DNA from: Amorphophallus konjac
Taxonomy: Eukaryota; Streptophyta; Magnoliopsida; Alismatales; Araceae
Direction of reading: 5' to 3'
NCBI GenBank assembly: GCA_022559845.1
Contig: CM040123.1
Location: forward strand, 298,022,642 to 298,086,641
DNA: 64,000 nt
Position numbers and translations under genes: made by a program. The notes under the pieces are model-generated. The model saw nothing but the letters and a program-made list of their open reading frames with translations. It had not been told where the DNA came from and ran no database searches. Below, one piece after another: positions 10,028 through 20,603 of this stretch. Each line of letters begins with the position of its first letter. Positions within the stretch are counted from its first letter, which is position 1.

Positions 10028-12868
10028 TTACTCAAACAGATAAGGGAACTGTTGACGTATCTCATCCTCACGCTCCCAAGACGCTTCGCCGCCATAGTGC
10101 CGCTGCCACACCACCTTAACCAGGGGAATAACCTTGTTCCGTAGGTGCTGATCTCGTCGATCCTCAATACGGATGGGGAACTCCGGTAGAGACAGATCGG
10201 GAGTCACCTCGGGTCAAACGGAATTCTCCAACACATGAGAATTATGGAGCATATACTTCTTCACCATCGAAACATGAAACACATCATGCACAGACGATAG
10301 CTCCTGAGGAATCTGGAATCGATAAGCAACCTTGCCAACGCGCTCTACAATGAGGAAATGACCAATATAGCAGGGACTCAACTTCCCACGCCGCCCAAAA
10401 CGCATCACTCTCTTCATAGGAGAAACCCTCAAAAATACTCGGTCACCGACCGCAAAACTGAGGGGTTACCTTCTCCTATCGGCATAGCTCTTCTGTCGAC
10501 TCTGAGCCGCCAACATGTTCTGACGGACCAAATGCACCACATTCACACACTGCTGCACCAACTCTGGTCCTGTCATAACACGCTCACCAACCTCAAACCA
10601 ATTGAGTGGGGTCCAACACGGTCGCCCATACAACGCCTCATAAGGAGCCATCCCAATGCTCGAATGATAGCTGTTGTTATAGGCAAACTCCACTAAGGGT
10701 AGATGGTGAAACCAACTCTCTTGCCATTCCAGGCAACATGATCACAACATATCCTCTAGTGTGTGAATGGTACTCTCCGACTGACCATCTGACTGAGGAT
10801 GATATGCTGAGCTAAAAGCTAACTCAGTGCCAAGATCTCGCTGGAAACTCCTCCAGAACGCAGAAGTGAAACACGGATCTCGTTCTGACACAATGGAAAC
10901 AGGAATTCCATGCAAAGGTACGATCCGCTCCACATAAAGATGAGCCAACTTGGGCACACTCCAGCTGACTTTGACCCGTAATAACTGAGCCGTCTTCGTT
11001 AGCCTATCCACCAGCAACCAAATACTATCATGGCCACTCGAAGTCCTCGGCAGTCCCACAACAAAATCAGTGGTCACGTGGCCCCATTTCCACGCGGGAA
11101 CCTCCAAGGGCTGAAGCATACCACCAGGTCGCTGATGCTCTACCTTCACCTACTGACAGGTCAGGCACCTGGCCACAAACTCGGCAATATCTCTCTTCAT
11201 GCCAGGTCACCAGAACTGTCTCTTCAAGTTCCGATACATCTTCATCGCACCCGGGTGCACAGTGTACCGACTCCCATGAGCCTCTAGTAACATCGCACGC
11301 CTCACCTGCTCTTCGGCCGGGACGTATAGCCTACCAAGGAATCTCACGGCTCCATCCTCACCGAACTCCACATCAGCCAAAGCTAAAATCCGGGGCAACT
11401 CAGGGTCTGCACGCTGAGCATCTGTCACCTGACAACGAATGGCAGGCATGACAGTCAAGCTCGCAAGAACAGCTGACCCCGACTCTTGGGGAACCTTAAG
11501 CCTAAATGTCACGGCTGGCACCTGTTCCCAGAGCCTCCACTTCCTCACCATCATGGCGCTGACCACGACCTTCCTGCTCAAGGCATGGGCAACAACATTC
11601 ATCCTGCCTGGCTGATAAGACATGGTAAAGTCATAATCCTTCATATACTCCATCCATCGCCTCTGCCTGAGGTTAAGGTCCTTCTGGGTGAACACATACC
11701 TCAAACTCTGATGGTCAGTGAACACCTCAAACTTCTCACCGTACAGATAATGCCTCCAGATCTTCAACGCAAAGATCACAGCCGCCAACTCAAGGTCATG
11801 GGTAGGGTAGTTCCCCTCATGTGGCTTCAACTACCGAGATGCATAAGCCACCACTCTACCGTGCTGCATCAGCACAGCACCCAACCCGACCCCGGAAGCA
11901 TCTATACACAATACGAAACCTTCTGATCCAGAAGGCAACACCAACACTGGTGCCAATGTGAGCAACCTCTTCAGCTCCATAAAGCTCTGCTCACACTCAC
12001 TGGTCCAGACAAACGGCACATCCTTCCGCGTAAGCCTGGTCATCGGGGCTATGATACGAGCAAAATCCCGAATGAACCTCCTATAATAGCCTGCAAGCCC
12101 CAAGAAACTCCGAATCTCGGTCACGGACCTCGGCCTCGGCCACTGCATCACTGTCTCGACCTTGGTTGGATCCACGGAAATATAATCACCAGAAATCACG
12201 TGCCCCAAAAAGTGCACCTCATGAAGCCAAAACTCACACTTGCTGAGCTTAGCATATAGTTGGTGATCTCGTAAAGTCTGCAACACAACCCTCAAATGAT
12301 ACGCATGCTGCTCTGCAGATGGCGAATAAACAAGGATGTCGTCCACAAACACGACCACAAATTGGTCCAAGTAAGGATGGAACACCCTCTGCATCAAATC
12401 CATGAACGTTGCGGGGGCATTGGTGAGCCCAAATGGCATCACCAGAAACTTATAATGCCCATATCTCGAGCTGAACCCTGACCTCTCCACGTCAGACTCT
12501 CGAATCCGTAACTGGTAATAACCAGACCGTAAATCAATCCGCAAGAACACTCGAGAAGACTGAAGCTGGTCGAACAAATCATCAATCCACGGCAACGGAT
12601 ACTTGTTCTTAACGGTCACCTCGTTCAGCTGCCGATAGTCTATGCACAACCTCAGACTACCATCCTTCTTCTTCACAAACAACACTGGCGCACCCCAAGG
12701 GGGAAAGCTAGGATGAATGTACCCCTTGACGAGCAACTCCTGCAATTGCGCCCTCAATTCCCTCAACTCAGCGGGAGCCATGCGATAAGGAGCCTTCGAT
12801 AGAGGCCCCGTATCGGGCACAATCTCGATAACAAAATTGATCTTCCGCTGCAGAGGTAATCTAGGCAA
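10028..12868 (-). pseudogene. Tekay pol: reverse transcriptase, RNase H, integrase, chromodomain (broken)
   Basis: Domains in order are reverse transcriptase (about 12780-12100, FVDD active site), RNase H (about 11960-11600), integrase zinc finger and core (about 11290-10760), and a C-terminal chromodomain (about 10150-10030) ending in TAA at 10028-10030. All pieces share one frame. Stops interrupt it at about 11831 (TAG), 11207 (TGA), 11150 (TAG), 10742 (TGA), 10466 (TAA) and 10214 (TGA). In the integrase core the residue normally Asp in the S-D-R-D-P motif is Glu (GAA at 10885-10883). Such a protein would copy RNA to DNA and integrate it, with the chromodomain steering to heterochromatin. 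This copy cannot make it. Confidence 0.9.
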
Positions 12869-12871
12869 ATC

Positions 12872-14659
12872 CTAGGGAAAAACATCAGGAAACTCGCACG
12901 CCATCGGAATGTCATCCACATTCGGTTCCGACTGGTCTATCGCGACCATAGAAGCGAGAAAACCCTGACAACCGACATCGAGCAATCGACGAGACCTTGA
13001 GAAGGTAGGTCCACGAAGCCACCAAAAATAAACCTTCTTCGAGCCACAATCCACTAAGGCATGATGGGCCTCAAGCCAATCCATGTCCAAAATCACATCA
13101 AAGTCCTGAAGTGGTAACGCATAAAGTCTGGCGGGCAAACTCCGCCCTTCCACCCACACAGGAACCTCCTCAAAATAATACGGAGTGACCATAAAATCAT
13201 CTAAAGGTAACTCCACGGCCAAATCACAAGACAGTTGGGTCACCGGCTCCTCAATACTCAGCGTGAAATCCTCCGAAATAAACGAATGTGACGCGCCAGA
13301 ATCAAACAAAACTCAAGCCGCACAACCTAAAATCATAACGGTACCTTCCACGAGCTGCAACGCCTCTGCCTCTACCCTGGTCATGTGTGTAAGTTTGCCT
13401 CGAGACCTCTACCTGCCCCCCACACTCGCTGACCTGGGTAGTCACGGATACTGCCCCTGCTGTTGATGCTACTGCTGTTGCGGCCTCTGCTGTTGTTGGG
13501 GATATTGTTGCTGCGGAGGATATTGCTGCTGCTGCGGCCTCTGGGGATAGTCACGCGCCATGTGCCCTGACTGGTCACACCTGAAACAAATCACCGGCAC
13601 CGTGAACTGCCTGCCTGGATGCGACTCGCCACATCGGGGACACGATCCCCGCGATCCACCAATTGATCCCTGACGCTGATAAGGAATTGGCTGTTGCACA
13701 CTACCTGAAGATGACTGTCTCTGATCCTTGCGCTTCTTATAGAAACCTTTCTTGAGAAACTTCTTAACCTTGGAGTCAAAAGATGCAGATCCTACCATAG
13801 ACATCGCTGGAGCCGGCGCTCCCGAACTACCCGTAGTGTGCTAGAAGGTACTCTATTGTCGGGTAGCTGTCTGCTAACTGCGGCCTGACTGGGTCTGCCC
13901 CTGGCCTCCCTGTCCTCGGATCTTCTGCATATCCAACTTCGAAGATGTCGCCACACGGGATGTTGTCTCCAAATTAGTAGCAGCACTCACCATCAGAAGG
14001 TGCCTCAGATCCTACCTCAAACCCTGAAAAAACTGCTCGGTCTTCAACCCCTCATGCTCCATGATATGGGGCGCATAACAGCCTAACTCAACAAATCAAG
14101 CCATGTACTGCAACACTGACATGTTGCCCTGCACGAGCTCCAGAAACTGACGCATCTTCTGCGTACCAACATAGGATGGGCAGTAAGTACGCTCAAAGAC
14201 CGTAACAAAGTCCTTCCACACAATCAACTGAAAAAAACGTGACTGAAAGGATGTCTTCCACTCCAAAGACCACCAAGATCAAGCCGTACCCTACAACTGG
14301 TTGCAAGCCAACATCACCATGTCCTCCTCGGCACAACGCATGGAACTGAACACTCACTCCATCTCATCAAGCCAATCTCTAGCTGCATCCGGATCTGGCT
14401 GGCCGCCATAGTAGGGTGGATGGAACTGCAAAAAGTCCCTCACAACACGACTAGGTCCACCCCTAGATGACGAGCCCTCACCAGCATCACCGCCAAACTG
14501 CTGAGACATGAACTGAAACATACCCCGAAAGAAATCCTCTGCCCCTGGAACTCTCGCTGCATCCCCTGCCTGGGTGGTAACTGGTGGCACTCTGCTCTGC
14601 TCCTCCCGCTCCTCAGTCGACTGTCCCTGCTGAGAGCGAGTCCTCCGCCTCGGCGCCAT
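12872..14659 (-). pseudogene. Tekay gag and aspartic protease (broken)
   Basis: Gag starts with the ATG at 14659 after a 150-base leader. It has a basic N terminus and a retrotrans-gag segment (about 14450-13990). A Gln-rich tail contains one zinc knuckle (CFRC...GH, last ligand changed to Tyr, about 13590-13545). The protease active site DSGAS is near 13305. Frame is shared with pol throughout, with no net indel. There are eight stops between 14356 and 13830, four between 13471 and 13318, and a TAG at 12872-12874 joining into pol. Eighteen of the nineteen stops across gag-pol are TAG or TGA. Confidence 0.88.
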
Positions 14660-14809
14660 ACTCGCCTACTGCATAAAGATAGAAGACACGGAAAACGGTA
14701 AAATGAATAAAACACACGATGCCCTAAGCCAGTGTCGACTGTACATCATCATTGTGGACTAGTGGGCCACTGTAATTATTTATAATTCTTATATATATCC
14801 ACAACCAAA

Positions 14810-14821
14810 GCTCTGATACCA
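14810..14821 (-). promoter_or_regulatory. Tekay primer-binding site (tRNA-iMet)
   Basis: The minus strand reads TGGTATCAGAGC two bases after the LTR end GTTACA. Between it and gag (14660-14809) is a short leader with nothing else recognisable. Confidence 0.93.
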
Positions 14822-16039
14822 GCTGTAACGACCCGAGATCTGAACATCGGGAGAGGCCCGATAACCCGAATCTTGAACCACCACCCACGAGCCCGAAGAC
14901 TCGGAAGGGTTAAAAGGGATGGTGTGGAAATACACAAGAATTTAAAATAATTGCAGAACTACAGATTTTATGATTAAGCAGGAAATTAAAGATTAACATT
15001 AAGTAAATTACATGGTCCACAATATAATAGCAGTCTAAAAATATAACAGTAGTCCACAACTAGTATAGCACAGAAAAGAAGGTACAACTACACGGGGCAT
15101 ACCCCGGCCTGGCAACTGACAACTAACCCTGGACACCTGAACCACATGGAGCCTCGGGAGCGCTCCCATGAAGTCTCGTCTCACCTAAAATGCAGAAAAC
15201 ACGCAGGGAATGAGCCTTAAAACAAAAGGCTCAGTAGGGATCATCCTATCCCCACCTCGTAAATCGAGAACTCACGCGAAAAGCAGCTAAAAAGCTATCG
15301 CTAGTAAGACGTAGAATGGGGAGCTGCAGGAATAAATAAACGGAAAAGCTCTGCTACGTCTAGTACCGAACACATGGCATAAAAACTGAGATAACTCGTC
15401 AAAAACCCAAGAGTCGCTACCACACAAAGACAGGAGTACCAACCACTAGAAGCAAGGCCGGATGCGTCCACTGACGGCTTAGACCGCGCCTCAGGTGCCC
15501 CCCTCGACCCCTGGTGGAACGGGGACACCATACTAGTAACCACAAAATAAGTGACTAGCTGGGGTCACGCTCGTCAGCGCAGGTCCAATCACCCCCAACC
15601 ACGTGTGCACACACAGACCGTACGTCTTAGGTCTGGCCCTCTGACTGGTTTTCCCCTCAGCCGGACTCTGACGTCAAACGTGGGGCCCTACGGAAACCAG
15701 TCTAAAAATCTTCTCTCGGGGTAGCCTCGCCACTACTCCCTGGTGGGACCACTCGCGTGTCGGAAGGCTACGACTAGTGGAAGGTCACTGAAGGAGTAGA
15801 CTCTCTAGTCACAGAAAAAAATGTCTGAACCAGACAAAGTACAAGGGCCGCTCCTCGTACCGACACCCACTCACGGTGACACAAGCTGAGAACACAACTT
15901 CTCGGGATCCCACGACACCCTAACATGTGGCCCCCACATGATGCCTAGCATCAGTCAGACCACGGGTCAATACGTGGATCGATGTCCACTCACCCAGAAT
16001 CGGAATCAGCACAAAATGGACTCCGGTTGATCAGAACAT

Positions 16040-16585
16040 AGCAAGCGGTCCACCCTGGACCGTTTATGCTAGAACAGTCTACAACTTGACAACCCATAGG
16101 ATATAGGCAGTCCACTCTAGGCCGCGCCAAGAATCTGAATGGTCCCGATGGGACCGTCCAGTCCTGGACCCAAAACACGGTGGAACGGTCTCCCTGGGAC
16201 CATTCACAGAAATAGCGGTCCATTCCTGGGCCGCCTCAGGGCGTAGATGGTCTCTCCAGGACCGCCTAACCCTGGGACCGAGGAAACTATAAATGGTCAC
16301 TTAGTGGCTGTTTGGGCACCGAATGGTCCCACTGGGACCGCCTAGAAGGTCTAAATGGTCTCCTTATGACCATTTAATCCCAAAATGTTCCAACGGTCAA
16401 AACGCCTCGATGACCACGCTGGCCAGCGAGTGAAAATAGTCGGCCATATGACCGCTCCAGGGATAAATGGTCTATCGCGTGACTGCTTACCCCACCGACG
16501 CTCCCAAGCTTGAAATGGTCCACCTGGGGCCACCCAAAGCCAAAGACGGTCTTTCTAAGGCCGCTTAAAGATGAACACGGTCACT
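16040..16585 (-). repeat. Hairpin array GGTC...GACC in Tekay 5' LTR
   Basis: Same array as at 8588-9082, plus an extra unit near 16046 (AGCGGTCC...GGACCG). It lies downstream of the TATA box and so would be transcribed. Confidence 0.85.
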
Positions 16586-17141
16586 GTAAAACCGCGTACA
16601 CTCCGTGAAATCGAGAACGGTGAACATGGCGGAATTTCGCCATTCGACGCCCCAATCACCACCGGGTGATGAGGAAACAAAGGGGAAGCTTGTCCCCATG
16701 ATCCTAGGCACTCAATGGTGCCCTCAAAACACCAAACCACGCGGTAAAACACTAGATCGGCGCTTAAAATCTCGAATCATGGATTTTCCACCCTGAGCTC
16801 AAATGGACCCCTCTCGACCTCCCGTCGGCCTAGAAATCGCGGGAAAGGAAACTACGGAGCTAGAGTTTTGTCACCCTACCTCAGAATCACCCGAAACGCG
16901 GCGGATCACCGCCAATCTTCAAAACACCGCTTGAAACTCCATGAGCTCCCACGAGCTCACCGAGCACCGCACGCCGCCGGGATCGCCACGCCGTCACCCT
17001 TGCCGCCACGCTGTCGCCCACCGCCGTCTATAGCTGGAGGGGAGCACGCTGCCGCGTCCACGGGAGAGGGGGGTTAGAGAGCCAGCCGTGGGCGCTCACG
17101 GGAGAGAAGGAAGAAGAAGAAGAAGAAAAAGAAAATAGGGG

Positions 17142-17149
17142 TATTTATA
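17142..17149 (-). promoter_or_regulatory. Tekay 5' LTR TATA box
   Basis: The minus strand reads TATAAATA in an otherwise GC-rich context. The other LTR has TATAAGTA in the same position (about 9637). Confidence 0.6.
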
Positions 17150-17467
17150 GAAAATCTCGATTTTCCAAAAAATATGGAAAAATAGAAATATACATTTTCA
17201 CGATCTCCAGAACACGCCGATCGCACCGGTACCATCCCAGAGTAGGTGAACGACTCAGTTCGCCCACTACGGGGTTCCGTAGGTTTGCCGAAGAAAAACA
17301 CGCGGAAACTGCGGAACACGTTCCGGGACCTCCGAAACTGATCCGAAATGCACGGATCCGAACCCAAAAGATGTCTGAAAAAAAATTCGAGCATAACAAA
17401 AGTAGATTCTTCAAGAAAATAAATCTGGGACCCGAAAAGAAGGATCCGAAGGGTCCGGGATATTATA

Positions 17468-17472
17468 GTGCT
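17468..17472. repeat. Target-site duplication GTGCT, right of Tekay element
   Basis: It repeats 7452-7456 directly outside the LTR end at 17467. The TR-GAG1 LTR continues after it. Confidence 0.9.
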
Positions 17473-17596
17473 GGGCACGTGATCTGAGGTTTCAATGTCA
17501 AAAATACTCTTCCCTCTCCTGCCACGTCGTCCAATAGGAAAGAAATAGGGTAAAATCACTTTATCTAGAGAGCTTTTTTGGAACCCCTATTTTGGG

Positions 17597-17604
17597 TATA
17601 AATA
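17597..17604 (+). promoter_or_regulatory. TR-GAG1 LTR TATA box
   Basis: TATAAATA in the context GGG-TATAAATA-GGAGG. Transcription would start near 17630, placing the hairpin chain in the RNA leader. Confidence 0.75.
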
Positions 17605-18004
17605 GGAGGTATCTTCCTCCATAGAAGAAGGAGCGGACAATAGAAGAAGGAGCCGCCATAAAGTGAAGCAGATAGATTAGAAGAAAAGAAAGAGCGAGCC
17701 TGTAGTAAACAAAGAAAAGAAAGAGAGAGAGTCAGTGTGCGAGCAGAAGAAAGAGAAGAGAAGAAAAAGAAAGAAGTAGAGAGAGTTCAGAGAAGAAGGA
17801 AGAGTGTGCAGCCGGTGCCAATATTGAAGATCAATGGTCATCTGTTCCAGGATCAAGTCCTGAACAGATTCGCTCCTGTGAGAGCTATAGATTTGCTCCT
17901 GCGAGAGCTACAGACTTATTTCTACATCTGTATTTTTCTATTCGCTTATTTTCTTTTTCCTTGTTCGCTTTGGTTTCAAATTTCCTAGTTTGGTATCGGG
18001 GTTA

Positions 18005-18378
18005 CTCCTGAGGATTCAGGAGAAGGGAGAGTGTATCTCTGGTTGCCCTCTGTGGACTCAGAGGAAGGGAGATTTGTGTCTCCGGTTGTGAGTGACTGGG
18101 TGTCACTCACGGGTTCCCTCTGTGCATCAGAGGAAGAGAGGACTTGTCCTCTGGTTGTGGACAACCAAGTGTTGCTCACGGTTCCTTCTGCGGTTGTAGG
18201 AGAAGGGAGAGTAGGACTCTCCGATCACTGCGATAGCAGTGGGTGCTGATCTTGTGGGTAGCAAGATCAGGTCGAGGGATTGGTCTCCCTCAGTCTTAAG
18301 CTATTTGGCAGCCGTTGTTTGCAGACTAGGTCTGCGTCTTGCTTTGGAAAGGGAATCCTCACTCGGGTTTGAGTGAGG
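18005..18378 (+). other. Chain of about 14 consecutive stem-loops in the LTR leader
   Basis: Perfect or near-perfect stems follow one another with little spacer. Module pairs: A1 18005-18022 (CTCCTGA/TCAGGAG), B1 18028-18040; A2 18047-18064 (CCTCTG/CAGAGG), B2 18068-18083 (GGAGA/TCTCC), C2 18088-18110 (GTGAGTGAC/GTCACTCAC); A3 18117-18133 (CCTCTG/CAGAGG), B3 18137-18152 (AGAGGAC/GTCCTCT), C3 18157-18179 (GTGGACAAC/GTTGCTCAC); A4 18184-18206, B4 18206-18222 (GGAGAGT/ACTCTCC). Further stems lie at 18226-18241, 18246-18270 (9 bp), 18274-18291, 18321-18335 and 18357-18378. B stems 1-3 end in GGTTG. Module copies differ in stem sequence yet keep pairing. Function is unknown. Confidence 0.85.
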
Positions 18379-18933
18379 GGTGGATGTAGGTGGACTGATG
18401 TCTGGTTGAACCACCTAAAAACTTTGTGTGTCGTGGCTTGCCTTGTGTGGTTGTCCATTTCTTCCACCTCCTTCACAGGATCAATCTGTATGTCTGGTTG
18501 AATGTGTTTTGCTCGTTATCTGATTGTTTGATCCTTCGATATTATGACGTGGTTGTTTGTGAGAGTGAATGATCACTATCATTCACTAGCTTATTAGTTG
18601 AGGATTATGCACTTCGAAGAGCTTCCCTGTGTTTTCCTCTTGATGTCAACAATTGTGAAGTGTTGATCTGTGAGTTTAGCAAAACTTTAGATTGTGTGTG
18701 TGCTCAACTGGTTTTAGTTCCTTGTCATAAAATCGGTTCTACGATTTGTCTGTCTTCTTGATGTCCACGTGCTTGACAGAGTGTCATATTGAAGCATTTG
18801 CATTTGTGTGTGTGGTGCAGCCCTAGTGTTTGATCAATCTCTATGCAAAGTTTTTAATGAGGCTAATGTTTTAGAATGGAATCTATTCAACCCCCCCTTC
18901 TAGATTCCAACCTTGCACCTCTGAACTCTATCA

Positions 18934-19949
18934 AGGGCGACCACGCATGTGGGCGCTATTTCTGTAATCGGTGGCGACTAAGTGGGCGCCATTTACCCAG
19001 TTTCTTGCCATGTCTTGATTTTCGTGATGATTAATGATGTGTCATACTTGTTCAAAGTGCTGCCCTTGAACTCCTTCATTCGTGAAATCTACCTTATCAT
19101 CCTACAATGATTATTCCTTGGAACTCTATATTTGCTATGCCTATAGTGGATGTCTAAAATATACATGACCCAATGCCTGCGCATATAGGGCCCGATCTGG
19201 AGCACCCGAAAGTACTTATGCCCATGGGAGTTGATTGATCACAGTGTGGCATTGCATCGAAGTGCATGACTAGCTTGATTTATGGCATTCCATGACTCGT
19301 ACTTGACTTGACTTGACATGACTTGCGTGGCCCAGAATGGGTATTTACTTACTTTGTATTATAATAGCCAATTCTATTGACATGACTTGATATAATTACA
19401 TGCTTGACCATCTTGATACACTTTACATGAATATCATGAAATTCTTGCTAGTTAACTCTTGATACTCTTCTAACTCTTGTCTTTATCTTGCGTACATACA
19501 TAGCTATGCTTACATTCACGTAACATGTAATCTTCTTTAAGCAAGCTTGTACTTGAGATATAATTCCTACCGAGCGTTCGCTCACCTAGGGCTTTCCCCT
19601 ATTTTTCAGGTAACTCCGATGACGAGAATCAATCAGATGGGATCGGGAACGAGTAAAAGAGTGTAGAGCCATCCAGTCATAGAAGCATCTATCTAGCCAT
19701 GTCTTCTCACTATTTCTTGAGTCAATCATTGTAATTTTCTTTTATTGAGTCAAGATAGTCCTTAGTACTTTTATTAAGATTATGTAATAGAATTACCTTG
19801 ATGGTTATTGTGAATAAAGGATTTGATTTATATTGCAATTTGCGCATCTCTATCTATAAGGTCAAATTCCTTATGCTCTGATTGACATGAATGATATAAC
19901 TCGTCATGCATACCGGGTTTCTTCCGCGTTCGAGGTGTGACTGTTTTTG
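18934..19949 (+). repeat. Retro-D 5' LTR (left end missing)
   Basis: The stretch has no coding sequence. It ends just before a primer-binding-like motif, with GGTGTGAC near 19942 where an LTR end in TGACA would be expected. The left boundary is the TR-GAG1 junction, so the LTR start is not seen. Confidence 0.55.
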
Positions 19950-19961
19950 TGGTACCAGAGC
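19950..19961 (+). promoter_or_regulatory. Retro-D primer-binding site, one mismatch
   Basis: TGGTACCAGAGC differs by one base from the tRNA-iMet complement TGGTATCAGAGC. The LINE target-site duplication overlaps its end. Confidence 0.7.
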
Positions 19962-19971
19962 CTAGGATATT
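19957..19971. repeat. LINE target-site duplication, left
   Basis: AGAGCCTAGGATATT here and AGAGCCTAAGATATT at 20447-20461 differ at one of 15 bases and flank the LINE fragment. Confidence 0.85.
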
Positions 19972-20446
19972 TTTTTTTCCAACTCAACTCATCTAATGGA
20001 TTGAAGGGAGAGTGCACCCCTTTCCAAGGGAAAGGAATGTTCTCACTCCACCTTCTCCCCACTAGATGGACATTTTATTAATAAGATGAGATGGAGTACA
20101 TAAGGGAGGAAGCCTCCTGAAATGTAGTGAAGGAAAGCAAAAAATACAAGGGCTAAACTCGCCGAACACAGATATTCGGAATACATGAGGCATCGGCCTT
20201 AGCATAGTCTTTGGCCACTAATGGAAGCTCCCTTATAGAAAAGTACTCAGAATTATGACCCATATCTGTAGCATGTTTCGCCAATGAGTCTGCAAGTTGA
20301 TTGGCTTCCCTATAAATGTGGATAATTGGACATTTACATGTAGTAAAGAGATCCATCAATTGTCTCCACCATGGGAGCAGGCACCACGGTGGGCTGCCAA
20401 TGCCTTTCAGAAGCTCAATCAACGCCTTAGAATCTGTATATATATT
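19972..20446 (-). mobile_element. 5'-truncated LINE (non-LTR retrotransposon) fragment
   Basis: About 475 bp are inserted on the minus strand between 15-bp duplications. A plus-strand poly-T at 19971-19978 is the minus-strand poly-A tail. The fragment keeps only the 3' end, which encodes an RNase H-type domain. Severe 5' truncation with a long target-site duplication is typical of target-primed insertion. Confidence 0.88.
20153..20446 (-). pseudogene. LINE C-terminal RNase H-like domain (truncated)
   Basis: The frame reads from the truncation point: YTDSKALIELL (Asp motif), then IYREANQLADSLAKHA, the conserved C-terminal Asp motif of plant LINE RNase H (RVT_3-type) domains. The N-terminal part of the domain and all of the reverse transcriptase are missing. 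The frame ends at 20153. Without upstream sequence it cannot be expressed as a LINE protein. Confidence 0.8.
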
Positions 20447-20461
20447 AGAGCCTAAGATATT
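20447..20461. repeat. LINE target-site duplication, right
   Basis: It matches 19957-19971 with one mismatch. The 140 bases from here to the gag ATG are Retro-D leader. Confidence 0.85.
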
Positions 20462-20603
20462 CAATTCCTAGGAAACCACGTCCAAGGATAGGTTCATACC
20501 TTTACCCGGTGAGATTGGGTAGAACCATGGGTTAAGTTAACTTAGGAGCTTAGACTCTTGGTTAATCATAGATTAATATAGTTACTTAAAATCTTGTAGG
20601 ATC

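Larger units (their letters stand above)
7457..17467 (-). mobile_element. Tekay/Del-type chromovirus (Ty3/gypsy), complete but decayed
   Basis: Both LTRs, primer-binding site, gag, protease, reverse transcriptase, RNase H, integrase, chromodomain and polypurine tract are present in order on the minus strand. It is flanked by 5-bp duplications and inserted in the TR-GAG1 3' LTR. The chromodomain and the FVDD-type reverse transcriptase motif place it among chromoviruses; Tekay is my best lineage call. A sample of ~190 bases from the two LTRs differs at about 8 sites, mostly C/T. Confidence 0.9.
14824..17467 (-). repeat. Tekay 5' LTR
   Basis: It is homologous to 7457-9962. A minus-strand TATAAATA lies at 17149-17142, about 320 bases into the LTR, followed by GAA/CTT-rich sequence. 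It keeps a ~150-bp segment (about 15940-16090) missing from the other LTR. Confidence 0.9.
1..18933 (+). mobile_element. TR-GAG1: gag-only Ty1/copia-like LTR retrotransposon, interrupted
   Basis: The element runs from a 5' LTR truncated by the window edge (1-601) through a primer-binding site, a long gag region and untranslated sequence to a polypurine tract (5939-5952). Its 3' LTR (5953-7456 plus 17473-18933, about 2,965 bp) is split by a minus-strand Tekay element. The 5' LTR remnant matches 18333-18933 closely. I see no protease, integrase, reverse transcriptase or RNase H in 602-5952, so it fits the non-autonomous terminal-repeat-with-GAG type and would depend on enzymes from a partner element. 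The gag style and repeated GGGGGAG tracts before the 3' LTR recall Sirevirus-like copia elements; that lineage call is inference. Confidence 0.8.
17473..18933 (+). repeat. TR-GAG1 3' LTR, second part
   Basis: It continues the LTR cut at 7456. It contains a TATA box (17597), a GA-rich stretch (about 17640-17810), a chain of hairpins (18005-18378) and the segment identical in layout to 1-601, ending CTCTATCA at 18933. The 5' end of the element is outside the window, so its target-site duplication cannot be checked. Confidence 0.88.
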
